Shown here: positions 18,801 through 26,834 of the stretch, piece after piece
How positions within the stretch are numbered: the first letter of the stretch is position 1
Layout of the letters: each line of letters begins with the position of its first letter
Made by a program: the position numbers and the translations under genes
Source of the DNA: Halarcobacter ebronensis
GTDB lineage: Bacteria > Campylobacterota > Campylobacteria > Campylobacterales > Arcobacteraceae
Assembly (NCBI RefSeq): GCF_013201825.1
Contig: NZ_CP053836.1
Coordinates: 248,001 to 312,000 of the forward strand
Reading direction: 5' to 3'
Length of the DNA stretch: 64,000 nucleotides
The notes under the pieces: model-generated
What the model was told of the DNA's origin: nothing
The model's database searches: none
Seen by the model: only the letters and a program-made list of their open reading frames with translations

Positions 18801-19398
18801 CTGCCTCATAGTCTAAAAGTCTGTCAAACACATCATATGACATAACTTCAATTTTATTGATTTCATGTGAAGTTCTAAATCCATCAAAGAAGTGTAAAAA
18901 TGGAACTCTTCCTTTAATTGCAGCAAGGTGTGCAACTCCTCCAATATCCATTACTTCTTGAACAGAACCAGTTGCAAGCATTGCAAAACCTGTTGTTCTA
19001 GCACTCATAACATCTTGGTGGTCTCCAAAGATTGATAATGCATGCGCTGCTAATGCTCTAGCACTTACATGTATAACTCCTGGTAATAATTGTCCAGCAA
19101 CTTTATACATATTAGGAATTTTAAGTAGTAAACCTTGAGATGCAGTATATGTTGTAGTAAGTGCACCTGCTTGAAGTGAACCGTGAAAAGTTCCAGCTGC
19201 CCCTGCTTCACTTTGCATTTCAATAACTTTTACTGTTGAACCGAATAGATTTTTTTTACCTTGTGTAGCCCACTTTTCAGTGTTATCTCCCATCTGAGAT
19301 GAAGGTGTAATCGGATAAACACCAGCAACTTCAGTAAAAGCATATGAAACATATGCTGCTGCTTCGTTACCATCCATTGTAGCAAATCGTTTTGACAT
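15829..19398 (-). CDS. nifJ: Single-chain pyruvate:ferredoxin (flavodoxin) oxidoreductase
   Basis: A 1189-residue homodimeric-type PFOR in which all domains are fused. Domain I has AGVYPITPSSQMGDN (about 26-40) and SEAGAAGTFHGSLQAGAL. The gamma-like domain lies around 410-600. A ferredoxin domain has CIQCNQCAFECPHAVI and CTGCNVCVDICPTKEKSL (about 695-770). The TPP domain has CPGCGETPYITL, NATGCTSIYSAS and GGDGWAYDIGYGG with TEVYSNTGGQSSKSA. It would oxidise pyruvate to acetyl-CoA, or run backwards in reductive carbon fixation. Presence beside a complete porGDAB operon is striking because the two enzymes do the same chemistry. Its upstream region holds two FNR-like sites and it has its own terminator, so control is separate from por. 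Confidence 0.96.
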   Translation of the reverse strand: MSKRFATMDGNEAAAYVSYAFTEVAGVYPITPSSQMGDNTEKWATQGKKNLFGSTVKVIEMQSEAGAAGTFHGSLQAGALTTTYTASQGLLLKIPNMYKVAGQLLPGVIHVSARALAAHALSIFGDHQDVMSARTTGFAMLATGSVQEVMDIGGVAHLAAIKGRVPFLHFFDGFRTSHEINKIEVMSYDVFDRLLDYEAVQKFRDTSLNPESPITRGTAQNDDIYFQGREASNKFYDAVPDIVNEYMQEISKVTGRDYAPFTFYGDPEATDVIIAMGSVNETIRETVDYLRKTEGRKVGLLTVHLYRPFSTKYFLNALPKSVERICVIDRTKEPGSLGEPLYLDVKAVFYGEKKQPKVIGGRYGLSSKDVPPNQIIALFDNLASANPKDHFTVGINDDVTFTSIEVKENVSVVEDVNECLFYGLGADGTVGANKNSVKIIGDKTDLYAQAYFAYDSKKSGGYTRSHLRFSKNPIRSTYLVSNPGFVACSKEVYLEQYEVIDKIKEGGTFLLNSIHSVDEIVQTIPDRVKKILADKKVKFYIINATKLARDIGLGNRTNTIMQAAFFKLADIIPYEEAKTYMKQYAEKAYGNKGEEIVRMNYLAIDSGEEGLVEVPVDPSWSKLEGGKLVVQSKYKGSEYVETFAKVVNAAKGDELPVSAVVNLGMEGGTFENGSTKYEKRTIATMVPQWNEDTCIQCNQCAFECPHAVIRPFLMDEEEFENAPEGVKTHSLDSKAKGTKDQGLKYKIQVSIMDCTGCNVCVDICPTKEKSLKMVPYEVEAGNNEQENADYLFNDVAYKDYLVKKDTVQGSQFAQPLFEFHSACPGCGETPYITLATQLFGDRMMISNATGCTSIYSASAPSTPFTKNAKGEGPAWANSLFEDAAEFGYGMHAANETIRNRIARIMNETMEDVTNPLKVLYKEWLENRSNGVKTQEIRDKLVPQLEQNQNLPGVKDLLSLKKYIVRKSQWMIGGDGWAYDIGYGGLDHVLSTGENVNMLVVDTEVYSNTGGQSSKSARTGSIADFTNDGKPNKKKDLGYISMTYGNIFVAQINSRANQKHAVQAMKEAEEYDGPSLIIAYSPCIAHGIQGGLMKSVEHGELATDCGYWPIYTFDPRKIDQGENPIKISGKKPDWERYEEFLMKENRYRSLKKLNPEHADFLLEQNKKDAQYRYRQLSRMAAADYSDEIQG

Positions 19399-19429
19399 GT
19401 AATTTCCTTCAAATATATTTTCTTATGGA

Positions 19430-19443
19430 TTGATATTAATTAA
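19430..19443. promoter_or_regulatory. FNR/CRP-like site 1 upstream of nifJ
   Basis: TTGATATTAATTAA matches the FNR-type pattern TTGAT-N4-ATCAA at nine of ten positions. It lies about 32 bases upstream of the nifJ start. The same 14 bases recur 52 bp away. Confidence 0.5.
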
Positions 19444-19481
19444 AGTAAACTTATATACTCTTGAATGTGAACTGAAATAAG

Positions 19482-19495
19482 TTGATATTAATTAA
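19482..19495. promoter_or_regulatory. FNR/CRP-like site 2 upstream of nifJ
   Basis: An exact second copy of TTGATATTAATTAA, 52 bp (about five helical turns) from copy 1. The pairing and spacing make chance less likely even in AT-rich DNA. Oxygen or redox control of nifJ is the suggested purpose. Confidence 0.5.
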
Positions 19496-19601
19496 TATAA
19501 TTAATTAAATACACAAATTATGTACCCTTTAAGAATAAAAAAAAGGTGCTAATATTTTAGGAATTTACAAAATTGTAACTATTGTTTTTGCTGGTATAAA
19601 A

Positions 19602-20255
19602 TTAGCTTTGTGAGATAGTTTTTATTAGTTCAACAGCCTCTAAGGGGTTGCTTACTATGTATGATGTGTGCTCTTTTAAAGTCTCTTCTTTCCCATAACC
19701 ACACAAAACTCCAACTGAGTTAATACCAGCGCTATTTGCAGCAATTAAATCAAGTTCTGTATCTCCAACCATCCAAATATCACAAGTTCCTTCTATTTTC
19801 ATTAGATCCAGAGTTTTATGTATTGGTTCAGGATGAGGTTTAGGGTGTTCAACATTCTCTCTTCCTGTTACAAATTCGAAATATTTCATAAGTTCAAGAT
19901 GTTCTAAAAGCTCTTTGCTATAAAGCCCAGTTTTTGTGGTAACCACTGAAAGTCTTGCAAAGGTATTAGCCAACTCAATTGCCTCTTTTGCAAATTTTAG
20001 AAGTTCTGTTTGTTGTTTAGATATAACTCTATATCTCTCTTTATAGGCATGTACAAAATCCCAAACAACCTCTTTTTCAATACCTAATTCTAGATACATA
20101 ATATCAAGAGGATAACCAATTAGTGTTTTGATATCTTCGTCAGTACCTTTGAAGTCATAGTTTAGTTCTTTAAAAGAGTGGTGAAATGTTGAGATGATTG
20201 CATCAGTTGAGTCAATTAGTGTTCCATCTAAGTCAAATAGAATGATTTTTTGCAA
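19602..20255 (-). CDS. HAD-superfamily phosphatase, phosphoglycolate phosphatase-like
   Basis: A 217-residue haloacid-dehalogenase phosphatase. Motif I is FDLDGTLIDSTDAI (about 6-19, nucleophile Asp and acid Asp), motif II is SVVTTK, motif III is the lysine in HPKPHPEP and motif IV is MVGDTELDLIAANSAG. The helical cap between motifs I and II is the type found in Gph/PpaX. The substrate is likely a small phosphorylated metabolite such as phosphoglycolate, but cap residues do not settle it. It is monocistronic on the minus strand. Confidence 0.85.
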   Translation of the reverse strand: MQKIILFDLDGTLIDSTDAIISTFHHSFKELNYDFKGTDEDIKTLIGYPLDIMYLELGIEKEVVWDFVHAYKERYRVISKQQTELLKFAKEAIELANTFARLSVVTTKTGLYSKELLEHLELMKYFEFVTGRENVEHPKPHPEPIHKTLDLMKIEGTCDIWMVGDTELDLIAANSAGINSVGVLCGYGKEETLKEHTSYIVSNPLEAVELIKTISQS

Positions 20256-20337
20256 ATTTATACCTTCATTATTTTATAGGCAAGTAGTTTAGTAAAAAAA
20301 AGATTACAAGCATATTTAATAGAAGAATTAATATATT

Positions 20338-21849
20338 TTAAGGTTTAATCCACTCAATTTGATTATGCATAATACCAATAAAAGATGGTTCAATATTTTT
20401 TATGTCTTTGTTTACAACTGAAATAGAGTTTGGAATATACAAAAAGAGATAAGGATTATCATGGGTAATAAGAGAAAAAAGTTCTTTATAAATTTTAGAT
20501 AATTTATTTATATCAACTATCTCTGAACCTTTCTCTATTAATTCATCAACTTTTTTATTGTGATATCCAACTAAATTAAATCCACCCAGAAAATCTGATT
20601 TACTGTGCCATAAAGGATAAGCATCTGGCATTAGAGCCAAACTCCATCCCATAACTATGGTTTCAAAATTTTTTGGAGTGATAATCGTATTTAAAAAAGC
20701 TTGCCATTCCATAATTTTAATGGTAACTTTTACTCCAATTTTTGATAGTTGATATTGAATAATTTGAGCTACATTAACCCTTGTTTCATTCCCTGCATTT
20801 GTTGCTATTTCAAAAGAGAAAGGGTGTTTTTCGTCATATCCAGCTTCTTTTAAAAGCTCTTTTGCTTTTTGCAAATTTTGTTTTATAGGTTTAATCTCTT
20901 TATTAAAGGCAAAACTTCCTGGCAAAAAAGGACCTGTACAAACTTTTCCATGTCCAAAGAAAAGAATATCTACCATCTCTTGTCTATCTATAGCCAAAGA
21001 GAGAGCTTCTCTTATTTTTGGGTTTTGGAATTTTTTATTTTTTAAGTTAAAACCTAAATAGTCATAGGAGAAACTTGGTCTCTCTATTATTTTAAATTTG
21101 TCCTTAAATTTATCATCAATTTGTCTATCAATTTGAAGAGGAGTTAAACCTCCTATATCAAGAAGTTTTTGCTTTAACATCAAAAAAGAGGTGTTAGAAT
21201 CAGGTAAAAACTTATAATGAATTTTTTCAATTTTAGGTTTTCCTTCAAAATAGTTCTCATTTGCAATAAGCTCAATATCAGAACCAGTTTTAAATTCTGC
21301 TAATTTATAAGGACCTGTACCTATTGGTTTTCTGTTAAACTCAGAAGTCATTAAATCTTTTTGTTTTTCTAAAATATGTTTAGGAATAATCTCAATCATC
21401 CAGATTATAAGAGCTTTAAAATAGGCTCTTTTATAGTTAACTTCTATTGTATAGTTATCTAGTTTTTTTACAGATTCAACCTCTTTATAGTTTGTTTTTC
21501 TAGGAGTGAAGATATTTTTATCCATAATCTTTTCATAGGTAAAAATAACATCATCAGCTGTTAGTTCAACTCCATCATGCCACTTAATACCTTTTTTTAA
21601 TTCAATAATCAATTTTTTATCATTCAAAAAATAGTAAGATTTTGCCAAGTCAGTTACTATATTTCCATCTTTATCATATTTTAAAAGACCGTTAAAAAGC
21701 CATTGTGTTATCTCTGAGCTTGTGCTATCTGCTGCAATAATTGGATTTAGTCTACTTGGACTTGAGGAGATAGAGAGATTTAAGGTACTTGCGAGTAAAT
21801 TAATTAATAAAAATGATTTAATTGTAAAAAATATAATAACTCTTTTCAT
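20338..21849 (-). CDS. Periplasmic ABC-transporter binding protein, peptide/nickel family (SBP_bac_5)
   Basis: A 503-residue secreted binding protein with a signal peptide (MKRVIIFFTIKSFLLINLLAS). Family features are the early LNPIIAADSTSSEITQWLFNG, WHDGVELTADDVIFTYEKI, RKPIGTGPYKL, the FDYLGFN-like SYDYLGFNLKN, REALSLAIDRQEMVDILFFG and the conserved NAGNETRVNVAQIIQYQL. The family binds oligopeptides, dipeptides or nickel. No permease or ATPase genes are adjacent, so it is an orphan binding protein that would need a transporter encoded elsewhere. The terminator at 21951-21980 belongs to the genes upstream of it. Confidence 0.88.
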   Translation of the reverse strand: MKRVIIFFTIKSFLLINLLASTLNLSISSSPSRLNPIIAADSTSSEITQWLFNGLLKYDKDGNIVTDLAKSYYFLNDKKLIIELKKGIKWHDGVELTADDVIFTYEKIMDKNIFTPRKTNYKEVESVKKLDNYTIEVNYKRAYFKALIIWMIEIIPKHILEKQKDLMTSEFNRKPIGTGPYKLAEFKTGSDIELIANENYFEGKPKIEKIHYKFLPDSNTSFLMLKQKLLDIGGLTPLQIDRQIDDKFKDKFKIIERPSFSYDYLGFNLKNKKFQNPKIREALSLAIDRQEMVDILFFGHGKVCTGPFLPGSFAFNKEIKPIKQNLQKAKELLKEAGYDEKHPFSFEIATNAGNETRVNVAQIIQYQLSKIGVKVTIKIMEWQAFLNTIITPKNFETIVMGWSLALMPDAYPLWHSKSDFLGGFNLVGYHNKKVDELIEKGSEIVDINKLSKIYKELFSLITHDNPYLFLYIPNSISVVNKDIKNIEPSFIGIMHNQIEWIKP

Positions 21850-21950
21850 GTTAGGATTATATCCTATTAAATCTTTTTTATGTCCTTAAACATAACTATA
21901 ATAGCATTAGCTTATTTTTTATTAGTTTAGTAAGATATTTTTATATAAAA

Positions 21951-21980
21951 AAAGGGGAAAGACATCTGTCTTCCCCCTTT
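21951..21980 (-). terminator. Terminator of the rplM-rpsI operon
   Basis: AAAGGGGAAAGACA (21951-21964) pairs with TGTCTTCCCCCTTT (21967-21980) with one mismatch. The minus-strand continuation is TTTTTTTATA. It lies 40 bases past the rpsI stop codon. Confidence 0.85.
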
Positions 21981-22020
21981 GAATAGAAAATCTGTAATCT
22001 TTGAAAAGATATAGTAGATA

Positions 22021-22410
22021 TTATCTTTTTGAAAACTGAGTTGATTTTCTCGCTTTTTTCTTTCCGTATTTTTTTCTTTCAACAGATCTTGCATCTCTTG
22101 TTAATAATCCGTAAGGTTTTAAAATTGCTCTGAATTGCTCATCGAAAGCTACTAAAGCTCTAGAGATACCATGTCTTACTGCATCTGCTTGAGCTGAATA
22201 TCCACCACCAAGTGTTTTTACAACAATATTTACAGAAGAGTCTTGTTTAGATACTTCTAATGGTTGCATTACTCTTTTTTTAATTGCTTCATGTCCACCT
22301 AGCCATGCGTCTAAAGTTTGACCATTGATTGTAAGTTGACCGTTTCCGTTTTCTAACCATACTTTAGCTATAGAAGTTTTTCTTCTTCCAGTTGCATATA
22401 CTTTTGCCAT
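22021..22410 (-). CDS. rpsI: 30S ribosomal protein S9
   Basis: The 129-residue S9 protein binds the 30S head near the decoding site. It begins with [20 protein letters not shown], contains [23 protein letters not shown] and ends in the basic tail [17 protein letters not shown] that reaches toward the P-site tRNA. It follows rplM by five bases in the universal rplM-rpsI pair, with a strong terminator downstream. Confidence 0.98.
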   Translation of the reverse strand: MAKVYATGRRKTSIAKVWLENGNGQLTINGQTLDAWLGGHEAIKKRVMQPLEVSKQDSSVNIVVKTLGGGYSAQADAVRHGISRALVAFDEQFRAILKPYGLLTRDARSVERKKYGKKKARKSTQFSKR

Positions 22411-22415
22411 TAGTC

Positions 22416-22835
22416 TTATCCTTTAATTTGCGCAGAGTGTGGGTGTTCGCTTCCTGCGTATACTTTTAATTTTTTTAACATTTCTTTACCAAGTTTTGTT
22501 TTTGGTAACATCCCTCTAGTAGCTAGTTTGTATAATTTTTCAGGGTTTTTGTCTAGCATTTCAGCCATTTTGTGAGTTTTAGTACTTCCAAAATATCCTG
22601 AGTGAGTATAGTAATTTTTATTTTCAAGTTTTGTTCCTGAAAATTTTGCTTTTGAAGCATTGATAATAATTACATTATCTCCACAGTCTACGTGAGGAGT
22701 ATATGAAGGTTTATGTTTACCTTTTAATAGTGTTGCAACTTCAGTAATAATTCTACCAAATATTTTATCTGTTGCATCAACTACTATCCAATCTCTTTCG
22801 ATTTCGTTAGCTTTTGCCATTTGAGTAAATTTCAT
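22416..22835 (-). CDS. rplM: 50S ribosomal protein L13
   Basis: The 139-residue L13 is an early 50S assembly protein. It shows [57 protein letters not shown] and [22 protein letters not shown], all conserved. It is first in the rplM-rpsI operon. A ribosome binding site is visible in the AT-rich leader shared with the histidine-kinase gene's 3' side. Confidence 0.98.
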   Translation of the reverse strand: MKFTQMAKANEIERDWIVVDATDKIFGRIITEVATLLKGKHKPSYTPHVDCGDNVIIINASKAKFSGTKLENKNYYTHSGYFGSTKTHKMAEMLDKNPEKLYKLATRGMLPKTKLGKEMLKKLKVYAGSEHPHSAQIKG

Positions 22836-22911
22836 CTATTTTCTCCGATTTTGTTAATGAGGTGGAATAATAGTCTAGTTAAGCTTAAAAAATACTTAAT
22901 TTAAGTGATAT

Positions 22912-24288
22912 TTAATATTTTATTTTAAATTCTGAGCCTTGCGCCAGTTTACTTGTGATAATTAGCTCAAAATCATGAAGTTTTAAAATGGCATGAACAA
23001 TAAATAGTCCAAGTCCTAAAGAGTTGTTCCAACCATTTTGAGATACTCTGTAAAATTTCTGATTTATCTTTTTAATTTCATGTTCATCTATTCCTATCCC
23101 TTTATCTATAATAGAGATAAATTCATCATCAATTTTTATAATTACTTCATCTTCAGAATATTTTAGAGCATTTTCAATTAAGTTTGTAAGTGCCATAGAA
23201 AAGAGTGTTTCATCTACATTTATCTCTTTATCCTTCCCTATTATAGTAACTTCTCTTTGGGCATATTTTTCTTTTAAATCGGAGATTATGTCATTTAAAA
23301 GATCATGAAGAGAACATTGGGTAGTTAAGATAGTCTGTTTTCCCTCTTCAAGTTTTAAAGTCAGCCTTAGTTTGTCAATAATTTGAGACATTTTATTACC
23401 ACTGGTATAAATTTTATTTAAAAATTTAGTTTTCATTTTCTCTGGTAAATCTTTGTCATTTAAAATAGTTTCCGCATATCCTGTAATAATTGCAATTGGA
23501 TTCTTAAACTCATGGGAAATTGCAGAGATTATCTCATCTTTTTGTCTATTAGCAAGTTTTAGTTTTGCTGTTTGTTTATCTTTTTGTTTCTCTTTTTTAG
23601 AGAGCTTATTTGCAACTTTATTTAAAAGTCTTGTAATCTTATTAAACTCCTCAGAAAACTCTGAATATATCTCATATTTTGGTCTTTTATTACTCATTTG
23701 AATTAAAAAGTCTAAAATAGAGTTTGTTTCATCTTTGATTTTTAAACTTAAGTAATAAGTTACAATAAAAAAACCAACTAAGAATAGGGCAATAAGACCT
23801 ATTAATTGATAGATTAATTCTGTAAAATTATCTCTTATTTTTGAAGTATAGTCAGCTAATCTTATGTAGTAAATTTTATCATCAATAACAATCTTTTTAG
23901 CTACATACAAAAGTTCTTGTTCTAATGTGTGAGAATATCTAATTGATTTACCATAACCATTATATTTTGCATGGATAATCTCATCTCTATTTGCGTGATT
24001 TTCCATACTCTCCTTATCTTTATCACTATCTGCAACTACAACACCATCTTCATCAATAACTGTAATTCTATTTCCAGTTTTTGCTTTAAAGGTTTTAACA
24101 ATATATGAAGCATTATCCAAAGTGTTAAAGGAGAATGAGAGAGAGTCAATATTTTGTGAAAGATTTTTCTCTATTTGGTCTAAATATATATGTTTTGACC
24201 AAAAATATATGGTGATACTTAATACTATAAGAAGAAGTAAAAAGATAAGAGAAAAGGTTCTTAAAAAGAGTTGGTGAATCTTTAACAA
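22912..24288 (-). CDS. phoR: PhoR-like sensor histidine kinase of the phosphate cluster
   Basis: A 458-residue membrane sensor kinase. Two transmembrane segments (about 8-30 and 155-177) flank a periplasmic domain of about 125 residues. The kinase core has the H-box ISHEFKNPIAIITGYAE, N-box ALTNLIENALKYS, G1 DKGIGIDEHE and G2 GLGLGLFIVHAIL. It overlaps the response-regulator stop by seven bases and closes a run of phosphate genes, so a PhoR/PhosS role is likely. The sensed signal is inferred from context; its periplasmic domain is larger than that of E. coli PhoR. Confidence 0.88.
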   Translation of the reverse strand: MLKIHQLFLRTFSLIFLLLLIVLSITIYFWSKHIYLDQIEKNLSQNIDSLSFSFNTLDNASYIVKTFKAKTGNRITVIDEDGVVVADSDKDKESMENHANRDEIIHAKYNGYGKSIRYSHTLEQELLYVAKKIVIDDKIYYIRLADYTSKIRDNFTELIYQLIGLIALFLVGFFIVTYYLSLKIKDETNSILDFLIQMSNKRPKYEIYSEFSEEFNKITRLLNKVANKLSKKEKQKDKQTAKLKLANRQKDEIISAISHEFKNPIAIITGYAETILNDKDLPEKMKTKFLNKIYTSGNKMSQIIDKLRLTLKLEEGKQTILTTQCSLHDLLNDIISDLKEKYAQREVTIIGKDKEINVDETLFSMALTNLIENALKYSEDEVIIKIDDEFISIIDKGIGIDEHEIKKINQKFYRVSQNGWNNSLGLGLFIVHAILKLHDFELIITSKLAQGSEFKIKY

Positions 24289-24956
24289 AATAGGTAACCT
24301 TCCCCTCTAATTGATTTTATATACTCTTTTTTATTTTTCGGGTCAATTTTTGCTTTTAATCTTTTAATTGCAACATTTACTGTTTTTAGTTTTTTATCAT
24401 ATGAGTCTTCCCAAACTGTTTCAAGAAGATGTTCTCTAGTCATAAGAATATCTCTATTTTTCATAAACTCCAAAAGTAAATCATGCTCTAAGTGGGTTAA
24501 TACAATCTCATCATCATCTATATAGAATTTTTTATTTGAGGCTTTATAGACAATATCTCTAACTTTTAATACATCTACATCATTGCTTGATCTTCTAATA
24601 ACAGCTTTTATTCTAGCTAGAGTCTCTTTTATATTGAATGGTTTAGTTATGTAATCATCTGCATGGGCATCAAAACCTTCAAGAATATCTTCATCTTTAT
24701 CTTTTGCAGTTAGATAAACAATAGGAATATTATAACCCTTTTTCTTTATGCTATTTACAAACTCAGTTCCATCAATACCAGGAAGATTTCTATCCATAAT
24801 AATAAGATTAACTGGCTCCTCATCTAAAACTTTTTCTACTTTGTCATTTACATTTAAAAAGCCAATTGTTTCATAGCCTTCTTTTTGTAAAGAGTATTCC
24901 AAAAGTTCTAAGATATCCTCTTCATCTTCCACAATTAATATTAGTTTTTCATTCAT
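24282..24956 (-). CDS. phoB: PhoB-like response regulator
   Basis: A 224-residue OmpR/PhoB-type regulator. The receiver domain has EDEED near residue 12, phosphoacceptor Asp in IIMDRNLPG (about 55), TAKDKDEDILEGFDAHADDY and KPFN (conserved Lys about 105). The winged-helix domain has LTHLEHDLLLEFM, LMTREHLLETVW and TVNVAIKRLKAKI, ending SIRGEGYLF. It likely binds the 7-4-7 direct repeats upstream of pstS and pstC. It is cotranscribed with the kinase gene. Confidence 0.9.
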   Translation of the reverse strand: MNEKLILIVEDEEDILELLEYSLQKEGYETIGFLNVNDKVEKVLDEEPVNLIIMDRNLPGIDGTEFVNSIKKKGYNIPIVYLTAKDKDEDILEGFDAHADDYITKPFNIKETLARIKAVIRRSSNDVDVLKVRDIVYKASNKKFYIDDDEIVLTHLEHDLLLEFMKNRDILMTREHLLETVWEDSYDKKLKTVNVAIKRLKAKIDPKNKKEYIKSIRGEGYLFC

Positions 24957-24982
24957 CTTTTACTCTATGTAGAAGTATCTAG

Positions 24983-25375
24983 TTAGATACTTTTATTTTT
25001 ATTTGGGTTAATTTTAATAATTCCTGGTGAATATTTTAATGCTAAAATCCTAAAAATAAAGAATATAAAAATCACAAGAAGAAGAAAAAGTATATTAAAA
25101 TAATCTTTTGAAGATTGGGAAGTGTTGATAATTACATCCCTAATTAAAAAGATAATAAATATATCAATTACAAATCTAAGTCTTAGCTTCTCTTTTTTTA
25201 TAAAATCAGAAATCATCTTTATGACTTCCATTACGACAATAAATTCTAACATTAGAACGATAGCTTTACTAAATTCAAATTTAGTAGCTATAATAAGTGC
25301 AAAAATAACTATAGCTACTAAAACTTCTAAATTGTATCGGAACTTTTTTTTAAGTTTTAAAATTTTTTCTTCCAT
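24983..25375 (-). CDS. PsiE-family (phosphate-starvation-inducible E) membrane protein
   Basis: A 130-residue protein with four hydrophobic segments. The stretch MLEFIVVMEVIKMISDFIK followed by RFVIDIFIIFLIRDVIIN resembles the conserved core of the PsiE family, whose function is unknown but which is often under phosphate control. Position between phoU and phoB supports the assignment. Similarity is moderate by eye, so the symbol is left blank. Confidence 0.7.
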   Translation of the reverse strand: MEEKILKLKKKFRYNLEVLVAIVIFALIIATKFEFSKAIVLMLEFIVVMEVIKMISDFIKKEKLRLRFVIDIFIIFLIRDVIINTSQSSKDYFNILFLLLVIFIFFIFRILALKYSPGIIKINPNKNKSI

Positions 25376-25384
25376 ATATTTGAA

Positions 25385-26056
25385 CTATTTTGCTTGTTCA
25401 ATTACTCCACCAGCATGTGCAAACAGTAAAAGGTTTGCAATTGAAGCAGCTCTGTCTGCAGTTTTTTCTAATCTTCTTAAACTACTTAAAACATCAAAAT
25501 AGTCTTTTGAAAGTTCAATTTTTTTAGCAATTAGTTTTAAAGTGTTTTTCTCAATGATTGCATATAAATCATCGGTTTTACTCTCTTCAACACTTACCTT
25601 TTGGAAACCAGTTTCAATAACTTTTTCATCTGTCTCTTTAATAAGTTGCATTGCAGTCTCTAAAGCTTGATTTGATGCTTTAAGCAAAGGAATTGCATAC
25701 TCCAAAATAGCGTGTTTATCTAAATCATCAACAAATGATTTTTTAAAAGTTTTAACAAAAGCTTTAGAGTTTGCTCCTGCTCTTAAAAGCTCATTTGTAA
25801 TTTTTAAAAATGATACCATTTCCCTTAAATCTCTTGCCTCAGGAGAGTATAGAGCTAGAGTTTTAACTATTAAATTATCAACTTCATTTGACTTAGTTGA
25901 AAGACTTTTTATTGATAGATTTATGTCTTTTAACATTGTTAAATCATTCTCTTTAAGAGCAGCCAAAGAGATTTTATTTGCATGTACAACTTCTTGACCT
26001 ATGCTGTATATCTCATCTTTTATTTTTTGTACATTCTCTTCATATGGTTTTAACAT
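25385..26056 (-). CDS. phoU: Phosphate regulatory protein PhoU
   Basis: A 223-residue all-helical protein of the PhoU family, which restrains the Pst transporter and PhoR when phosphate is plentiful. Recognisable parts are the paired helical repeats with DLREMVSFLKITNELLRAGANS, which matches the usual DLR-x-IxxxLKIxxDLERIGD motif in altered form, and the C-terminal LRRLEKTADRAASIANLLLF. The stop of pstB overlaps its start by one base. The typical metal-binding ERIGD residues are changed to ELLRAGANS in the first repeat, which may affect metal binding. Confidence 0.85.
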   Translation of the reverse strand: MLKPYEENVQKIKDEIYSIGQEVVHANKISLAALKENDLTMLKDINLSIKSLSTKSNEVDNLIVKTLALYSPEARDLREMVSFLKITNELLRAGANSKAFVKTFKKSFVDDLDKHAILEYAIPLLKASNQALETAMQLIKETDEKVIETGFQKVSVEESKTDDLYAIIEKNTLKLIAKKIELSKDYFDVLSSLRRLEKTADRAASIANLLLFAHAGGVIEQAK

Positions 26057-26823
26057 TATCCAAACCTTCCTGTAATATAGTCTTCTGTTTTTTTATTTGA
26101 TGGGTTAACAAAAATTGTATCTGTTTCATCATATTCAATCAATTTTCCTAAATGGAAAAATGCAGTATAGTCTGCAACTCTTGCCGCTTGTTGCATATTG
26201 TGAGTTACTGTTATAATTGTATATTTTTCTTTTAATTCAAGCATTAAAGCTTCAATCTTTTCAGTTGAAATAGGATCAAGTGCTGAAGTTGGTTCATCCA
26301 TTAAAATAACTTCTGGTTTAACAGCAATTGTTCTAGCAATACAAAGTCTTTGTTGTTGTCCACCAGATAGTGAAGTTCCAGGTTGCGCTAGTTTATCTTT
26401 TACCTCTTCCCACAGACCTGCATCTCTAAGAGATTTTTCTACAAGCTCATCACAAGCTTTTCCTTTTTTTACATGACCATGCTTTAAAGGAGCATAAGAG
26501 ACATTATCATAAATTGATTTTGGAAAAGGATTTGGTTGTTGAAATACCATTCCAATTTTTTTTCTTACACTCACTTCATCAACATCTTTATCATAGATAT
26601 TTTTATTGTCAATTACAACTGAACCATCAATTTTAACAATAGATATAAGGTCATTCATTCTATTTAAACATCTTAAAAATGTAGATTTACCACATCCTGA
26701 TGGTCCAATTAAAGCTGTTATTTTATTTTCATATAAAGGAACAGTTATATTGTGTAAAGCATGGTTTTCCCCATACCAAAGATTTAATTCGCTTACATCA
26801 ACTTTTATATTTTTATTAGACAT
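26056..26823 (-). CDS. pstB: Phosphate ABC transporter ATP-binding protein PstB
   Basis: PstB hydrolyses ATP for phosphate uptake. The protein (about 255 residues from the ATG at 26823, which follows AAGGAAAAAA) has Walker [10 protein letters not shown], PstB-specific [12 protein letters not shown]-loop [16 protein letters not shown], signature [16 protein letters not shown] and Walker [15 protein letters not shown] start six codons upstream (26841) would overlap pstA and is less well placed. It sits between pstA and phoU. Confidence 0.96.
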   Translation of the reverse strand: MSNKNIKVDVSELNLWYGENHALHNITVPLYENKITALIGPSGCGKSTFLRCLNRMNDLISIVKIDGSVVIDNKNIYDKDVDEVSVRKKIGMVFQQPNPFPKSIYDNVSYAPLKHGHVKKGKACDELVEKSLRDAGLWEEVKDKLAQPGTSLSGGQQQRLCIARTIAVKPEVILMDEPTSALDPISTEKIEALMLELKEKYTIITVTHNMQQAARVADYTAFFHLGKLIEYDETDTIFVNPSNKKTEDYITGRFG

Positions 26824-26834
26824 TTTTTTCCTTA

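Noticed and set aside
14176-19412. Several Leu/Gln-rich open frames antisense or in other frames of porA and nifJ
   Set aside because: They are composition shadows of real genes: no ribosome binding sites, low-complexity LQ-rich products, full overlap with conserved proteins.
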